A stretch of DNA of 64,000 nt, taken from Membranipora membranacea (taxonomy: Eukaryota; Bryozoa; Gymnolaemata; Cheilostomatida; Membraniporidae). The position numbers and the translations under genes are program-made. Positions 13,001-21,600 of this stretch are shown here, piece by piece. How positions within the stretch are numbered: the first letter of the stretch is position 1; each line of letters begins with the position of its first letter. Location: the NCBI GenBank assembly GCA_914767715.1, contig OU612066.1, forward strand, positions 16,125,001 to 16,189,000, given 5' to 3'. The notes beneath the pieces were generated by a model. It did not search any database and was not told where the DNA came from. It saw only the letters and a program-made list of their open reading frames with translations.

Positions 13001-13700
13001 CACTAGTATTCTTGAACACAGCTGTAGTGTACCCTGACATTGTACATACAACACCTGTTTTGGCTTCATCCTGGAACATGAGACACAGATTGGTACAAAC
13101 GTTGTTCACATTGTTTACATCCCCTTTGCATATAATTCCATGTACATCATTGAAATCACAACATTTTACATTTAAGTTTTCATAGTGAAACTCTGTGGGA
13201 AGGTCAGGAACACTGAAATATTGATGGTTTGGTGGTTTGTAGCTTATGTACATCTCGCTGCCACTGGTTAGTAACATCTCAATATCAGACGAAGCCCATT
13301 CACTAGATTGACTTTGTAGAGAATGTTTGACAATACCGAGGTAGCATGTTGGCATACATTGTTTGCCTGCAGCAGATCCATATGCACTATTCGCTTGACT
13401 TACACTAGCCATGACACACTTGGTTGGTAGGCCCTGTGACAGGTTTATAGGATCAAAAGCTATCGAGACATTTTTAAATTGCCAATTGGTTTTACGGGGT
13501 TCAGGGATGCCAGATGTGCCTTTAGTAATAACAGCATATGAGACAGATGGTAATGACGGGGCGGTAACTTCAATATCATTAACAGCCTCCACAGTTTTAC
13601 AATCATCATCAGCAATAACAATTTCAGGTACACTGCGAGACATAAAGTATTTCTTTTTGACAGAAGCTTTAGCTGCAGCTGACTTTCTCTTACGGGGCAT
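7041..13700 (-). CDS. Helentron-type Rep/helicase polyprotein with USP-like protease and AP-endonuclease domains
   Basis: One uninterrupted 2219-residue frame starts at ATG 13700-13698 (MPRKRK) and ends with TAA at 7041. In order it shows: a cysteine-protease-like region about residues 85-275, with GKQCMPTCY (Cys115) and ILDTHSRD (His241), resembling USP-like domains of transposons and herpesvirus tegument proteins; eight 18-residue KYKxxEDHRNxVKSRS repeats, about 354-497; a Cys-rich segment and a DUF6570-like region, about 515-730; an HUH Rep domain with FFITLTSAE, HLH (His1020 and His1022) and a paired tyrosine motif YIVSY (Tyr1205 and Tyr1209); a Pif1-like helicase with GGAGVGKS (Lys1571), LDEVSM, GDFYQLPP and HKTQGMS; and a C-terminal Exo_endo_phos domain with LTETW, GDINEN (about 2150) and SDHE (2210-2213). 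C-terminal endonuclease placement is typical of animal Helentrons. Domain assignments are by motif reading. All key residues I can see are present, so the protein may be active in rolling-circle transposition. It has no visible introns. Confidence 0.93.
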   Translation of the reverse strand: MPRKRKSAAAKASVKKKYFMSRSVPEIVIADDDCKTVEAVNDIEVTAPSLPSVSYAVITKGTSGIPEPRKTNWQFKNVSIAFDPINLSQGLPTKCVMASVSQANSAYGSAAGKQCMPTCYLGIVKHSLQSQSSEWASSDIEMLLTSGSEMYISYKPPNHQYFSVPDLPTEFHYENLNVKCCDFNDVHGIICKGDVNNVNNVCTNLCLMFQDEAKTGVVCTMSGYTTAVFKNTSGYTILDTHSRDVQGKPCVNGRAGIFEFPDLQSVATYIVRQNQLLTSYDTTQYELCSFLVCLITSDSPVMSMPESSTSSIIVTEKSKKCQDTVDTKPYANRYAKYYYENASYRQKKQASSIEKYKTITNHRNDVKSRSIDKYKINEDHRIELKSRSIEKYKAVEDHRDAVKSRSTEKYKAIEDHRNAVKSRSIEKYKTNEDHRNDVKSRSIEKYKAVEDHRNDVKSRSTEKYKTNEDHRNDVKSRSVRKYSIDEQHRLSVKKTAIGCKNSKRKKMSDIDNAVNEFRFQSQLPPTSICCVCLRLWFAEQVKVLKQASYNNQTIVTKCIAYYCQKFQKKTSNSTYYICHTCSRYTEKEKTPPQASVNNMQIYDLDQDFDALNTLEQQLISLFLPFEKIITLPRSKQKAVQGPVICVPSNINLITNVLPVPSGESKLIPVYLKRRLVYQGYSNYQEVDTVKIKKALQKLQLINPFYADVEINKDWDDIVDHSLVANSVNSVEKESQQCTDLPEHKQIDQDVLVSGNVMDSCLQPVDLINELNLDNVESISLAPGEGKKPVSLFTEPFIEAKSFPSLFPDGKNTYDSERNTKISRCDYYKARLFCADPRFAANTSYLFFCQYTYEAEKLLSSISINLRKGSESAKINRAMITDPNYMKSLLKTDQGFKFFEPVRGSPAFWKKTMSSLFACLRSLGLPTFFITLTSAELTRWTCHLGAILKQRGDYRSDDEISNLDYKTKCEILKSNPVTAVRMFYHRVELFFKYILLGEAEPIGKVQDYFYRVEFQARGAPHLHCLFWIQDAPKLGVNSHTEIVDFVNKYVQGTLPDKDLDPALNEIVSSVQTHSRNHSASCKKGKSNKKCRYNFPKPCSDATFISEPQDDSDVIRQSNELLLKNLFSLLENGTELSTNEAIYKSCGVDSFENFQEAMRSVTKKPSIVLQREEKDIWVNNYNANLIRAWNANIDIQYVLDPYSCIMYIVSYISKSESELGEVLKHARDSFISEGVNCNAAEGMKSLSRMYFTHREVSAQEAFVRVGGYKLKKFSRHVEFIATNEEDVRMSRPLKQIVENGSQENSDSIWMTSKYDRYYGRPNLAEFNDMCLADFVANYRVLSATEAKNSKSKFKHNLGKGLGSIMKRTRSDPAIISYCRHSPSHEPEKHYLSLLKLFLPHRKNQDLKPFSYTSHEEYFMTGSYTRIDNGNSVLVRLIVRDNENNHTCDNTQIDQALDTYKTAGDLQDAWACVAPNAENIRQEEIVEGTICTENDNETENSSSPDFAQQPNTANSNFCSYQMSPGTLKQLLQSMNETQQNIFYQIRNWCIQSKNNLKNVDPFQIFVTGGAGVGKSHLIKCIYGSCSKILRSPDSPSDIKVLLVAPTGTAAHNINGHTLHSAFKIPIESGKQYQPLSCDALNTLRSTMENLKIIILDEVSMVSARLFEYLDGRLRQIMGISHSSSSGLFGNVSVLAVGDFYQLPPVMASPLVLSTTWYGNTLFRDNFKMIELTEVMRQRDDAVFAQALNKLRIKKKDEQIDPAIDEMLQIRNRQHDVPATALHVFGKNIKVDKYNESMVYKVCSEVHEIPAIDSEKDSNGKMRVLLQYRIGHHSGLSDNLCIGVNARVMLMRNIDVEHGLVNGVFGTVVGLKTECNQMIIIYVKFDDDRVGIGLSQQIPLGLPKNSIPIKRKEEQLKLKSKSRSNVTRRQFPLKLGWASTVHKTQGMSVKQLVYDMSDTFSHGQAYVALSRVTSLSGLFLKNYEPGLIYRDNKVHDDLATLGLLDVNRNTMSCDIVVHNVQGLCSKLSDIKVTHSKVAKVLCLTETWLSLNNSDEEILLDGFNSIRCDRRATTCRGGSAIYLADNIPYQQIELPNTAEKIEVVMASFPLSDKSIAIGCMYRPKTTSLATTSFYINQCISIAEELQGMDLILMTGDINENLNDDGPHVLFDLFASRGFKQLVNNSTYLSGSLLDVAYVKGDSDCLTCEVDPIYFSDHEAVKISI
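12210..12641 (-). repeat. In-frame 54-bp tandem repeats inside the Helentron gene
   Basis: Eight 18-codon units encode variants of KYKTNEDHRNDVKSRSIE. The first and last units are the most diverged and the middle units are nearly identical. The segment is strongly basic with regularly spaced His, Arg and Asp residues. It lies between the protease-like domain and the Cys-rich/DUF6570 region. Sequence exchange between neighbouring units is suggested by alternating subtypes (TNEDHRND and AVEDHRND). The likely role is a flexible or helical linker or a nucleic-acid-binding spacer; this is inference. Confidence 0.9.
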
Positions 13701-13784
13701 GTTGAGGGGTTAGGCTGGTTTTGAGTGACGGTTAAAAGTACTTGGTTATATCGATACAGTATCTTGGTATATCTTATTTACGTG

Positions 13785-14215
13785 CCCTTCTGGATAGGGA
13801 GTCCACTTATTTATGTATATATTTGGTTATGGTATTGTGATTGGTAGTACTTTTTGTCTCCCTAAGGGCGGAGAAACCCGTCTCCTCAGGCGGAGAAACC
13901 TTTGTCTCCCTAAGGGCGGAGAAACCCGTCTCCTCAGGCGGAGAAACCGTTGTCTCCCTAAGGGCGGAGAAACCCGTCTCCTCAGGCGGAGAGACCTTTG
14001 TCCCGTTGAGGTGAGGAAACCTTTGTCTCCCTAAGGGCGGAGAAACCCGTCTCCTCAGGCGGAGAGACCTTTGTCCCGTTGAGGTGAGGAAACCACTATT
14101 TGTCCCGTTAAGGTGAGGAAACCACTTTTGTCTCGTTATAGCGGAGAAGCTCTTTATCCCCTTATAGACAGGGAGACTAAACAAGTCCCTTTAGGCGGGA
14201 ATTCCACTTACTGGT
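13785..14215. repeat. 24-bp hairpin-forming minisatellite upstream of the Helentron gene
   Basis: Units of about 24 bp alternate as gtctccctaagggcggag and gtctcctcaggcggag, each followed by aaacc, giving a 48-bp dimer repeated four times from about 13857. More diverged units (gtcccgttgaggtgagg, gtctcgttatagcggag, gtccctttaggcggg) continue to about 14215. Each unit can pair with itself (GTCTCC with GGAGA), so single-stranded DNA would form a row of small stems. It is GC-rich in an AT-rich region and starts about 85-155 bp upstream of the start codon. Helentrons are known to carry minisatellites near their 5' end; a Rep-binding or origin role is inference. Confidence 0.85.
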
Positions 14216-15445
14216 AATGCTGCTGTGATGTAGTCTTTCGTTGAACTTTTACTGTCTAAAAAAGCAGAAAAACTAAAGATGTCAAAAATTATATAACTAA
14301 ACTATCAGGTATAACTTGGCTAAAATGGTCAGTCGGAGCGATTTACAATAGTATGAAAGCGAGCACTTTTTACTTTATTAGATTTCACAACCAGTTTATA
14401 AAAAATCACTGTTAAAACCCCTCCCTGGTTAAAAAAACAAGCCCATAAACTATTTTTTCAAAAACAGGAGTTGTCTCCTATTTTGACATGGACAAACAAC
14501 TCAGGACCGTCTACTCAAATACTTTCCACTTGTTTTAAATTTTCTCATCTAAAATTAGTTACTTATTAAGAACCTGATTTTACACCGATCAATGCAAGAA
14601 ACAAATCAGACCATGTGTGTGAAAACAAGAACAAAAAGAAACAAATAAGAAGGCAGGCCTATTGATGTGTCTAGGTGTATTTATAAATTAGGCTTTTTCA
14701 TACAGAATAATCTCTTATAAAAAAGGCTTTTATTCAATACATATACAGTATACATCCACAATATTAGCAAAAATCATATCCTTCACACCGGTCGATGTAT
14801 CTCACCTAAGATTTCACAGCGGGTATACAGACAGCAGACAGCCAGGCGATAATCTAAAAAACAAAAGACCAAGATAAGCAACCTAAACTTCTCAGTATTT
14901 GTTCATACCCAATAAGATATTGTTTAGCCCTTTCTAATGTTGGTCTCAGGTTATATTGTCCAGGTTCTTACGTAGTTTTAAGTAACACTGAGGCATGGTA
15001 AGGGGTGTTGTATTAACTGTGACGGAAATGCATGAAAACAAGACTCGGTGTGGTATGTCGGTAGCGATAACCAATGGAGGCATGTAATAGGCAAAATCTC
15101 CCCGATTCAGGCAGTGATGGTCATACAACAGAGAGATCACAACATTGGCTAAGTAGACACTATTAAAACAGTAGATACCATCTCATCAAGACTCAAAATA
15201 CATTCTGGAAACAGGCTGATTTTATGAACAGAAAACTGAGCAGCCTATTACCATTTTCTTGAATTTAAACAGGCCTAAGCTTAATCATGACTAAGTCAAC
15301 AGCTTATACACTCTACTAAATGAAGGAGAGAGTTGGGTAGGAGGAGTTGGTGGGGTCAGTTGACACGAGGTAGCTTAGGGTCTACAACAAAGGTAAGATC
15401 AGTTAAAATCATCATGACAATCTTAGCTTGGCAGCTAAAGATTTA

Positions 15446-15492
15446 AAAAGAACACCATTAACACCATTAACACCATTAACACCATGAACACC
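15446..15492. repeat. aacaccatt short tandem repeat
   Basis: Five consecutive units of aacaccatt or the near variant aacaccatg lie in non-coding sequence. Confidence 0.85.
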
Positions 15493-18037
15493 ATATCTTG
15501 CACTCAAAGACATATCATTAGCAAAGATATAGTGTATTTTACCTCAGCAATACAGCTGGTGTGTAGAAGGCAGGTTCACAAGAGGTGATGTAGCAGCTCC
15601 TAACCTGAGCTGTGATAAAGGTATGTCAAGTAGTCAACGACTTCAAACTGGAGGTGCTAGTAGCTATAAACTACAGCGATTTTCAGCTAGCTACAGAGAA
15701 AAATGAAACAGAAAATTATTATAGTATAAATGTGTTACACTGGTGATATAAAAGTTGAATTGCAAATCAACAAGTGAACTCATAACCAATTAACATATAT
15801 ATATATTCCTATAGGCCTACATTTATATATGTACATATATAGATTCAAATCTGTGCTTTTAAGTGTCATCTGTGTGTATTTGGACCCAACTAAGTGTCAC
15901 TCAAAAATAAGAAGTCATTTTATATGACCCACAAAAAAATCATGTCTTAAATCCTCTTAAATAATCATGTTGGGCATCCTTAACCCGATAGTAATTAATG
16001 GTAGATAAAATAGCCTGACATGGTCGGACAACTCCAATGCAAAGATTTGCCCCACTGGGCAATTTCAGATATATATATGAATGACTCATTGTCCAGGGTT
16101 TTTATGGGTACCAATAGTGGGATATATAATATATGACACTTTATGCACAAATGTGTGGATATATATATATGGTCTAAATATTTGCTGCTATCCATTAGTA
16201 ACTTGTTAGTCAATCAGTTACATTGGCTATTAATTAGTTATTGACAGAGCTCAGTTCAAAATGTCAGGTACAAAATTTGCCCATTCAACCACAATTATGT
16301 TTGTTATATAGGATCAACTACGTCAAAATTGGATTAAAACACTTATCAGTCTGATTATAAATATTGATTCTTTCATATTCTTTCTCTGATCCTAGGCAGA
16401 GATAAAGTATAGATAAAGTAAACAGGAGTCGTTTCCTTTTGAGACATGGACAGACAACTCAATAATATATGCCAAAAACAGCATTCTTTTAGCCTCTGAC
16501 CCAAACAGATACAGATAGTCGCAGAAATCGCATTTCGACTAGCGCTGCCGGACTGCTTCTTAATTTAAAAAAAATTTAAATGCAGATCGATTGCATATGA
16601 CAGGCTAAACACAATATCACAAAGTCAGGGTTACTTAAAAACCTAATAATTGTCTACGGAGGGTTGGGGAAAATTGAAATCTATAATTTAAAAGTTATTA
16701 ACTATGCCTTAAAAATGGTGTGTACTTTTCTAACATAGGCCTACTTACTTGAATTTCAACAAACAAGTCAATAAGATAAGCTAGCAGTGAAGTCACAATA
16801 TTTAATCATGACATTATTATATGACTTAGCACAAGCATGTAGGGTTGTGATACATCTTATCTAATTGTCACATATTATTTGCATTATCAAGCATCATTTA
16901 TGTACATAAATTGTAGTCACTTACCTCAGTAATTAGGCTACAGCAGGCAGCAAGATCAAAAGATGTGAGGTAGAGGGTTCTGAACTGAACAGGTATTGAC
17001 GTGACGAAGAGATCACGACTTCAAACTGGCACAGTTGAGTCCGAGCGTAAACGATTCTACAGAATAACAAAAAAAATCATTATACAGTCCAGGTGCTACA
17101 CAAAGATAATGTGACACCTAAGAAGAACAGAAACTTAAAAATTGAATGCAGTTTTTTGCATTTACACTCTCTATCGTAATGTCAGACTCTGTCTAGAATG
17201 CCATGTTATTCCTTGCGCGAGGTAAAGGGTATAAGATAAACGCAAAGTCTTTTGTTATGATATCACCACTGGGCTATAATGTCTGTCAACAGACAACCCC
17301 ACATGTTATCACAATTATTTTTTTTTGTAATATATAATCAACTTCATCAAAATTGGATTAAAACGATTATCAGTCCAACCATAAAAAACTACTTTTCAAT
17401 TATTTGTCTGATCCTAGCAGGGAGTTTGGAACCAAACTCCCAGATCCTAGGCAGACATACAGTTTAGATATAGTGAACAGGAATTGTCTCCTTTTTTAAA
17501 CAAGGACCGACAACTCCATAATATATGCCAAAAACAACATATATTTTTAGCCTCTGACCCAAACAGACACAGTCAATCTGACATATATTTTATGTGAAAC
17601 TGTAACACACAATATAGCAAAATATCTCATGATGTTCTTCTCTACTCTGAATTTAACTACTGCTGTAGACGTATGCAATGGATATTCACCATAATAATCT
17701 TATCATCCACACTACTCTCCTGTCTGCAATTATGTCAATCAAATCTAATCTGGCTAACTGACAATAACAAGCCTGTCCTGGTAGTAGTTTTAAAACAGAT
17801 AGAGTCATGATCAGTTGTGACTAGTCCACAGCCTGAGTATAGAGAGATGTCGATATTTATTATCACACCAGCACCCTTTTTTTAATAGAGAGGCCCATTT
17901 TTAATTTGGCAGTCCAGTCTTTATCCACCAGAAAACTAAGTAACACTAGGTTAGTCAATATTGTCAAGTGCTCATAATATAATAATCATACATTTATAAT
18001 AGGTTAAGCCTCAATACACACAGGGATGTTAGTATTA

Positions 18038-18056
18038 TATATATATATATATATAT
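18038..18056. repeat. AT dinucleotide repeat
   Basis: A run of about nine TA/AT dinucleotides in non-coding sequence. Confidence 0.85.
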
Positions 18057-18206
18057 TCACAACAACACAGTTACTTACTTGTTAGGTCTGTCACTCTTTG
18101 CTGTGGTTAATGGATAGGTAATAGTAATAAGTACCTACCTGAAGCCTGATAGGTTTCTTGGATTCTTGAAAAGTTCTGAGTTTAGTAGATAACTGGCTTT
18201 GTACTC

Positions 18207-18222
18207 AAAACAAGATGGCGAT
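18207..18222 (-). promoter_or_regulatory. YY1-like motif at possible start of a minus-strand transcript
   Basis: The minus strand reads CGCCATCTTGTTTTG, matching the GCCATCTT core that animal genes often carry just downstream of a transcription start. It lies about 75 bp before a good minus-strand splice donor (CAG/GTAGGT at about 18137), a plausible promoter and first-exon arrangement. This is motif evidence only. Confidence 0.3.
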
Positions 18223-18650
18223 CAATATGTAACATTACATAAGATGATAGCCTAAGTTTCAACAATTTGAAGCCAAATAAGCTAGCTTTGATTAACAATA
18301 CTCGATAAGATGAGATTAGATATGATAAGTGGTAGTTAAGAAACTATGCTATTTATAGCAAACCCAGTAAAGACTCAGGAAGGAGGAGACAACTCTTACC
18401 AAATTATTTCAAAGCTGTCTGCTCACACAATTGATGTACCATGCCTACTTACTTAGAATACTCTAAATAAAAAATATCCAAACGGACTATATCTGATGTG
18501 TGAAGGGTTAACTACCCTGATTTCAACCTCTTGAACCTATTATACCAATATTATATAGAGGGCTTCAGCTTATATTATATTTATTGCATTTAATTTGTAA
18601 AATGGTGATATTTAGAGAACAAATCATGTAGAAACCAAGTAAACGGACAT

Positions 18651-18677
18651 ATGTGTGTATGTATGTATGTATGTATT
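18651..18677. repeat. gtat/tgtg microsatellite
   Basis: Repeats of tgtgtatgtatgtatg lie immediately before satellite block II becomes recognisable. The sequence at about 18602-18630 (gtgatat, agagaacaaatcatg) already resembles the lead-in to the 141-bp cores. Confidence 0.8.
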
Positions 18678-21600
18678 TTATTTCACATTCTGGATCATAG
18701 TGAGAAATATTTCTGGATGATAAAAATGAATGTGTGTAAAGAAATATTGTTTGAGAGACGCATAAGAAATGGGAAAAAGCTGTTGTTTCGCTTCCCAGTG
18801 CGACATCTAGGTAGTCTATACTTCGTATTTAGGCGAGAGGATCGTCTCTTAAAGTTTACTCTACTAAGAAGTATGGGGGTTTCTTAGTATACCCTAACTA
18901 ATGGTGTTATCTAATTTTGTGTCAAATGACCTCGAGATCCAAATTGGCTGCTATACACAGAAAGTGGCTGCCGATTATCAGTTCTTATCATGCGAATGAG
19001 TTAACAGTTGGGATTTGGGGGTTATGACATATACCGAATCTTATGAATTCATCGATTTTCATGTCACATGACCCGATATCCAATATGGCAGCCACAATCA
19101 GTAAATTGCTGCCGACTAGCAGTTCTTATCATACGGTTGAGGTAAAACTTGGGATGTGGGAGTTTTGGCATATACTGAATCTTTTGAGACCAACAATTAT
19201 GATGTCACGTGACCTCGATATTTGATATGATTGGTTGTATTCCTTCATATTTGCTTGCAAATATTATTTTGTTGATTAAAAAAATTACCGTTTCTAGTTA
19301 GACTAATTAGTGGAGGACGTTTTGACCTTTATATTGATCATATCTTGAGAACGAATCATGCGATTGAGTTAAAACTTAGGATATGGGGGTTATGACATAT
19401 ACCGAATGTTATGACATAATCAATTTTTATGTCACATGACCCGATATACAAAATGGCCGCCATAAACAGTAAACTGCTGCCAATTAACAGTTCTTATCAT
19501 GCGATTGAGTTAAAACTCGGGATTTGGGGGTTTTGACCTATACCGAATTTTATCACATCATCAATTTCAATTTCACATGACCCGATATCCAAAATGGCCG
19601 CCATAAACAGGAAGTGGCTGGCGATAAACAGTTCTTAACATGCGATTGAGTTAAAACTTGGGATTTGGGGGTTTTGACCTATACCGAATCTTATGACATC
19701 ATCAATTTCAATGTCACATGACCCGATATCCAAAATGGCCGCCATAAACAGGAAGAGGCTGCCGATTAACAGATCTTATCATGCGATTGAGTTAAAACTT
19801 GGGATTTGGGGGTTATGACATATACCGAATCTTATGACATCATCGATTTTGATGTCACATGACCCGAAATCCAATATGGCCGCCATAGAGAGTTAATTGC
19901 TGCCGATTAGCTGTTCTCATCATGCGATTGAGTTGAGACTTAAGATAAGGGGGTTTCGGCATATACCGAGTCTTATGACATCATCAATTATGATGTCACA
20001 TGACCTCGATATTCAAATTTATTGGTTGTATTCCTTTATATTTGCTTGCAAATATGTTTACCGTTTCTAGTTATTATTCGTCTCGCAACACTTTTTGTAG
20101 CTTTTATAAGTCAAGAACTACCAGACAGAATTTGCTGTTACTTGGTCACAACATAGCTCCATATGTTTAGATGAGAAATTGCAAAATGAAATTTTAAAAT
20201 GTTATGTAATACTTGCTAATTACACTAATTAGTGAAGGAGGTTTTGCCTTTTTTAACGTTTTTACCCAATTTCATTCCGGCTTTATGTCAAGAACTACTT
20301 GGCAGAATTCGATGATATATGGTCACAACATAGTCCCATATGTCAAGATGAGAAATTGCAAAATGAAATTTTGAAATGTTATGTAATATTTGCTAATTAC
20401 ACTAATTAGTGGAGGATGTTTTTTCGATTTTCTTGTGGTGATATTTTGAGAACAAATCATGCGATTTAGTTGAAACTTAGGATATAAAGGTTATGGCCTA
20501 TCGTCAATTTTAATGTCACATGACCCGATATCCAAAATGGCCGCCAAAAACAGGAAGTGGCTGCCTATTAACAGTTCTTAACATGCGATTGAGTTAAAAC
20601 TTGGGATTTGGGGGTTGTGACTTATACCGAATCTTATGACATCATCAATTTCAACGTCACATGACCCGATATCCAAAATGGCCGCCATTAACAGGAAGTG
20701 GCTGCCGATTAACAGTTCTTATCATGCGATTGAGTTAAAACTTTGGATTTGGGGGTTATGACATGTGCCGAATTTGATGACATCATCAAACTTGATGTCA
20801 CATGACCTTGAAAATCTACATGGTCGGTTGTATGACTTCATATTTGCTCACAAATATTATTACCGTTTCTAGTTATTATTATTATTTTTATTATTGCAAC
20901 ACTTTTTGGGCCTCTATAAGTCAAGAACTACCAGAGGCAATTTGATGAAACTTGTTTACAACATACCTCCATGTGTCTAGATGAAAAATTTCGATTTGAA
21001 TTTTTGAAATGTTATGTAATATTCGCTAATTAGACTAATTAGTGAAGGAGGTTTTGACGTTTATATTGATGATATCTTGAGAACAAATCATGCGATTCAG
21101 TTTAAACTTGGGATACAGGGGTTATGGCATATACCGAATCTAAGGACATCATCAATTTTAATGTCACATGACCCGATATACAAAATGGCCGCCATATACA
21201 GTAACCTGCTGCCAATTAACAGTTCTTATCATGCGATTGAGTTAAAACTTGGGATTTGGGGGTTTTGACATATACCGAATCTTATGACATCATCGATTTT
21301 GATGTCACATGACCCGAAATCCAATATGGCCGCCATAGAGAGTTAATTGCTGCCGATTAGCAGTTCTCATCATGCGATTGAGTTGAGACTTAAGATAAGG
21401 GGGTTTCGGCATATACCGAGTCTTATGACATCATCAATTATGATATCACATGACCTCGATATTCAAATATATTGGTTGTATTCCTTTATATTTGCTTGCA
21501 AATATGTTTACCGTTTCTAGTTATTATTATTAGGAATACAACAAAGTTGTATTTCTTTTGTTTTAGTTGAGTTTATTATTATTATTATTCGTCTCGCAAC

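Larger units (their letters stand above)
14216..18602 (-). other. Non-coding interval with four possible minus-strand splice-donor modules
   Basis: No protein-coding gene is supported. Read on the minus strand, four segments end in good splice donors: CTTCAG/GTAGGT at about 18137, ACTGAG/GTAAGT at about 16924, GCTGAG/GTAAAA at about 15541 and TCTTAG/GTGAGA at about 14804. The middle two share CAGTTTGAAGTCGT. A second repeated module starts aacaggag or aacaggaa and continues with gtctcc, seen at about 14465, 16423 and 17475; the last two also share tatatgccaaaaaca and agcctctgacccaaacag. These look like tandemly duplicated non-coding exons lying upstream of the Helentron gene. They could be its 5' leader or an unrelated non-coding RNA. 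Confidence 0.4.

Noticed and set aside
13807-14184. Open frames on both strands through the GC-rich minisatellite
   Set aside because: Low-complexity products of the 24/48-bp repeat with no start context or family signature.
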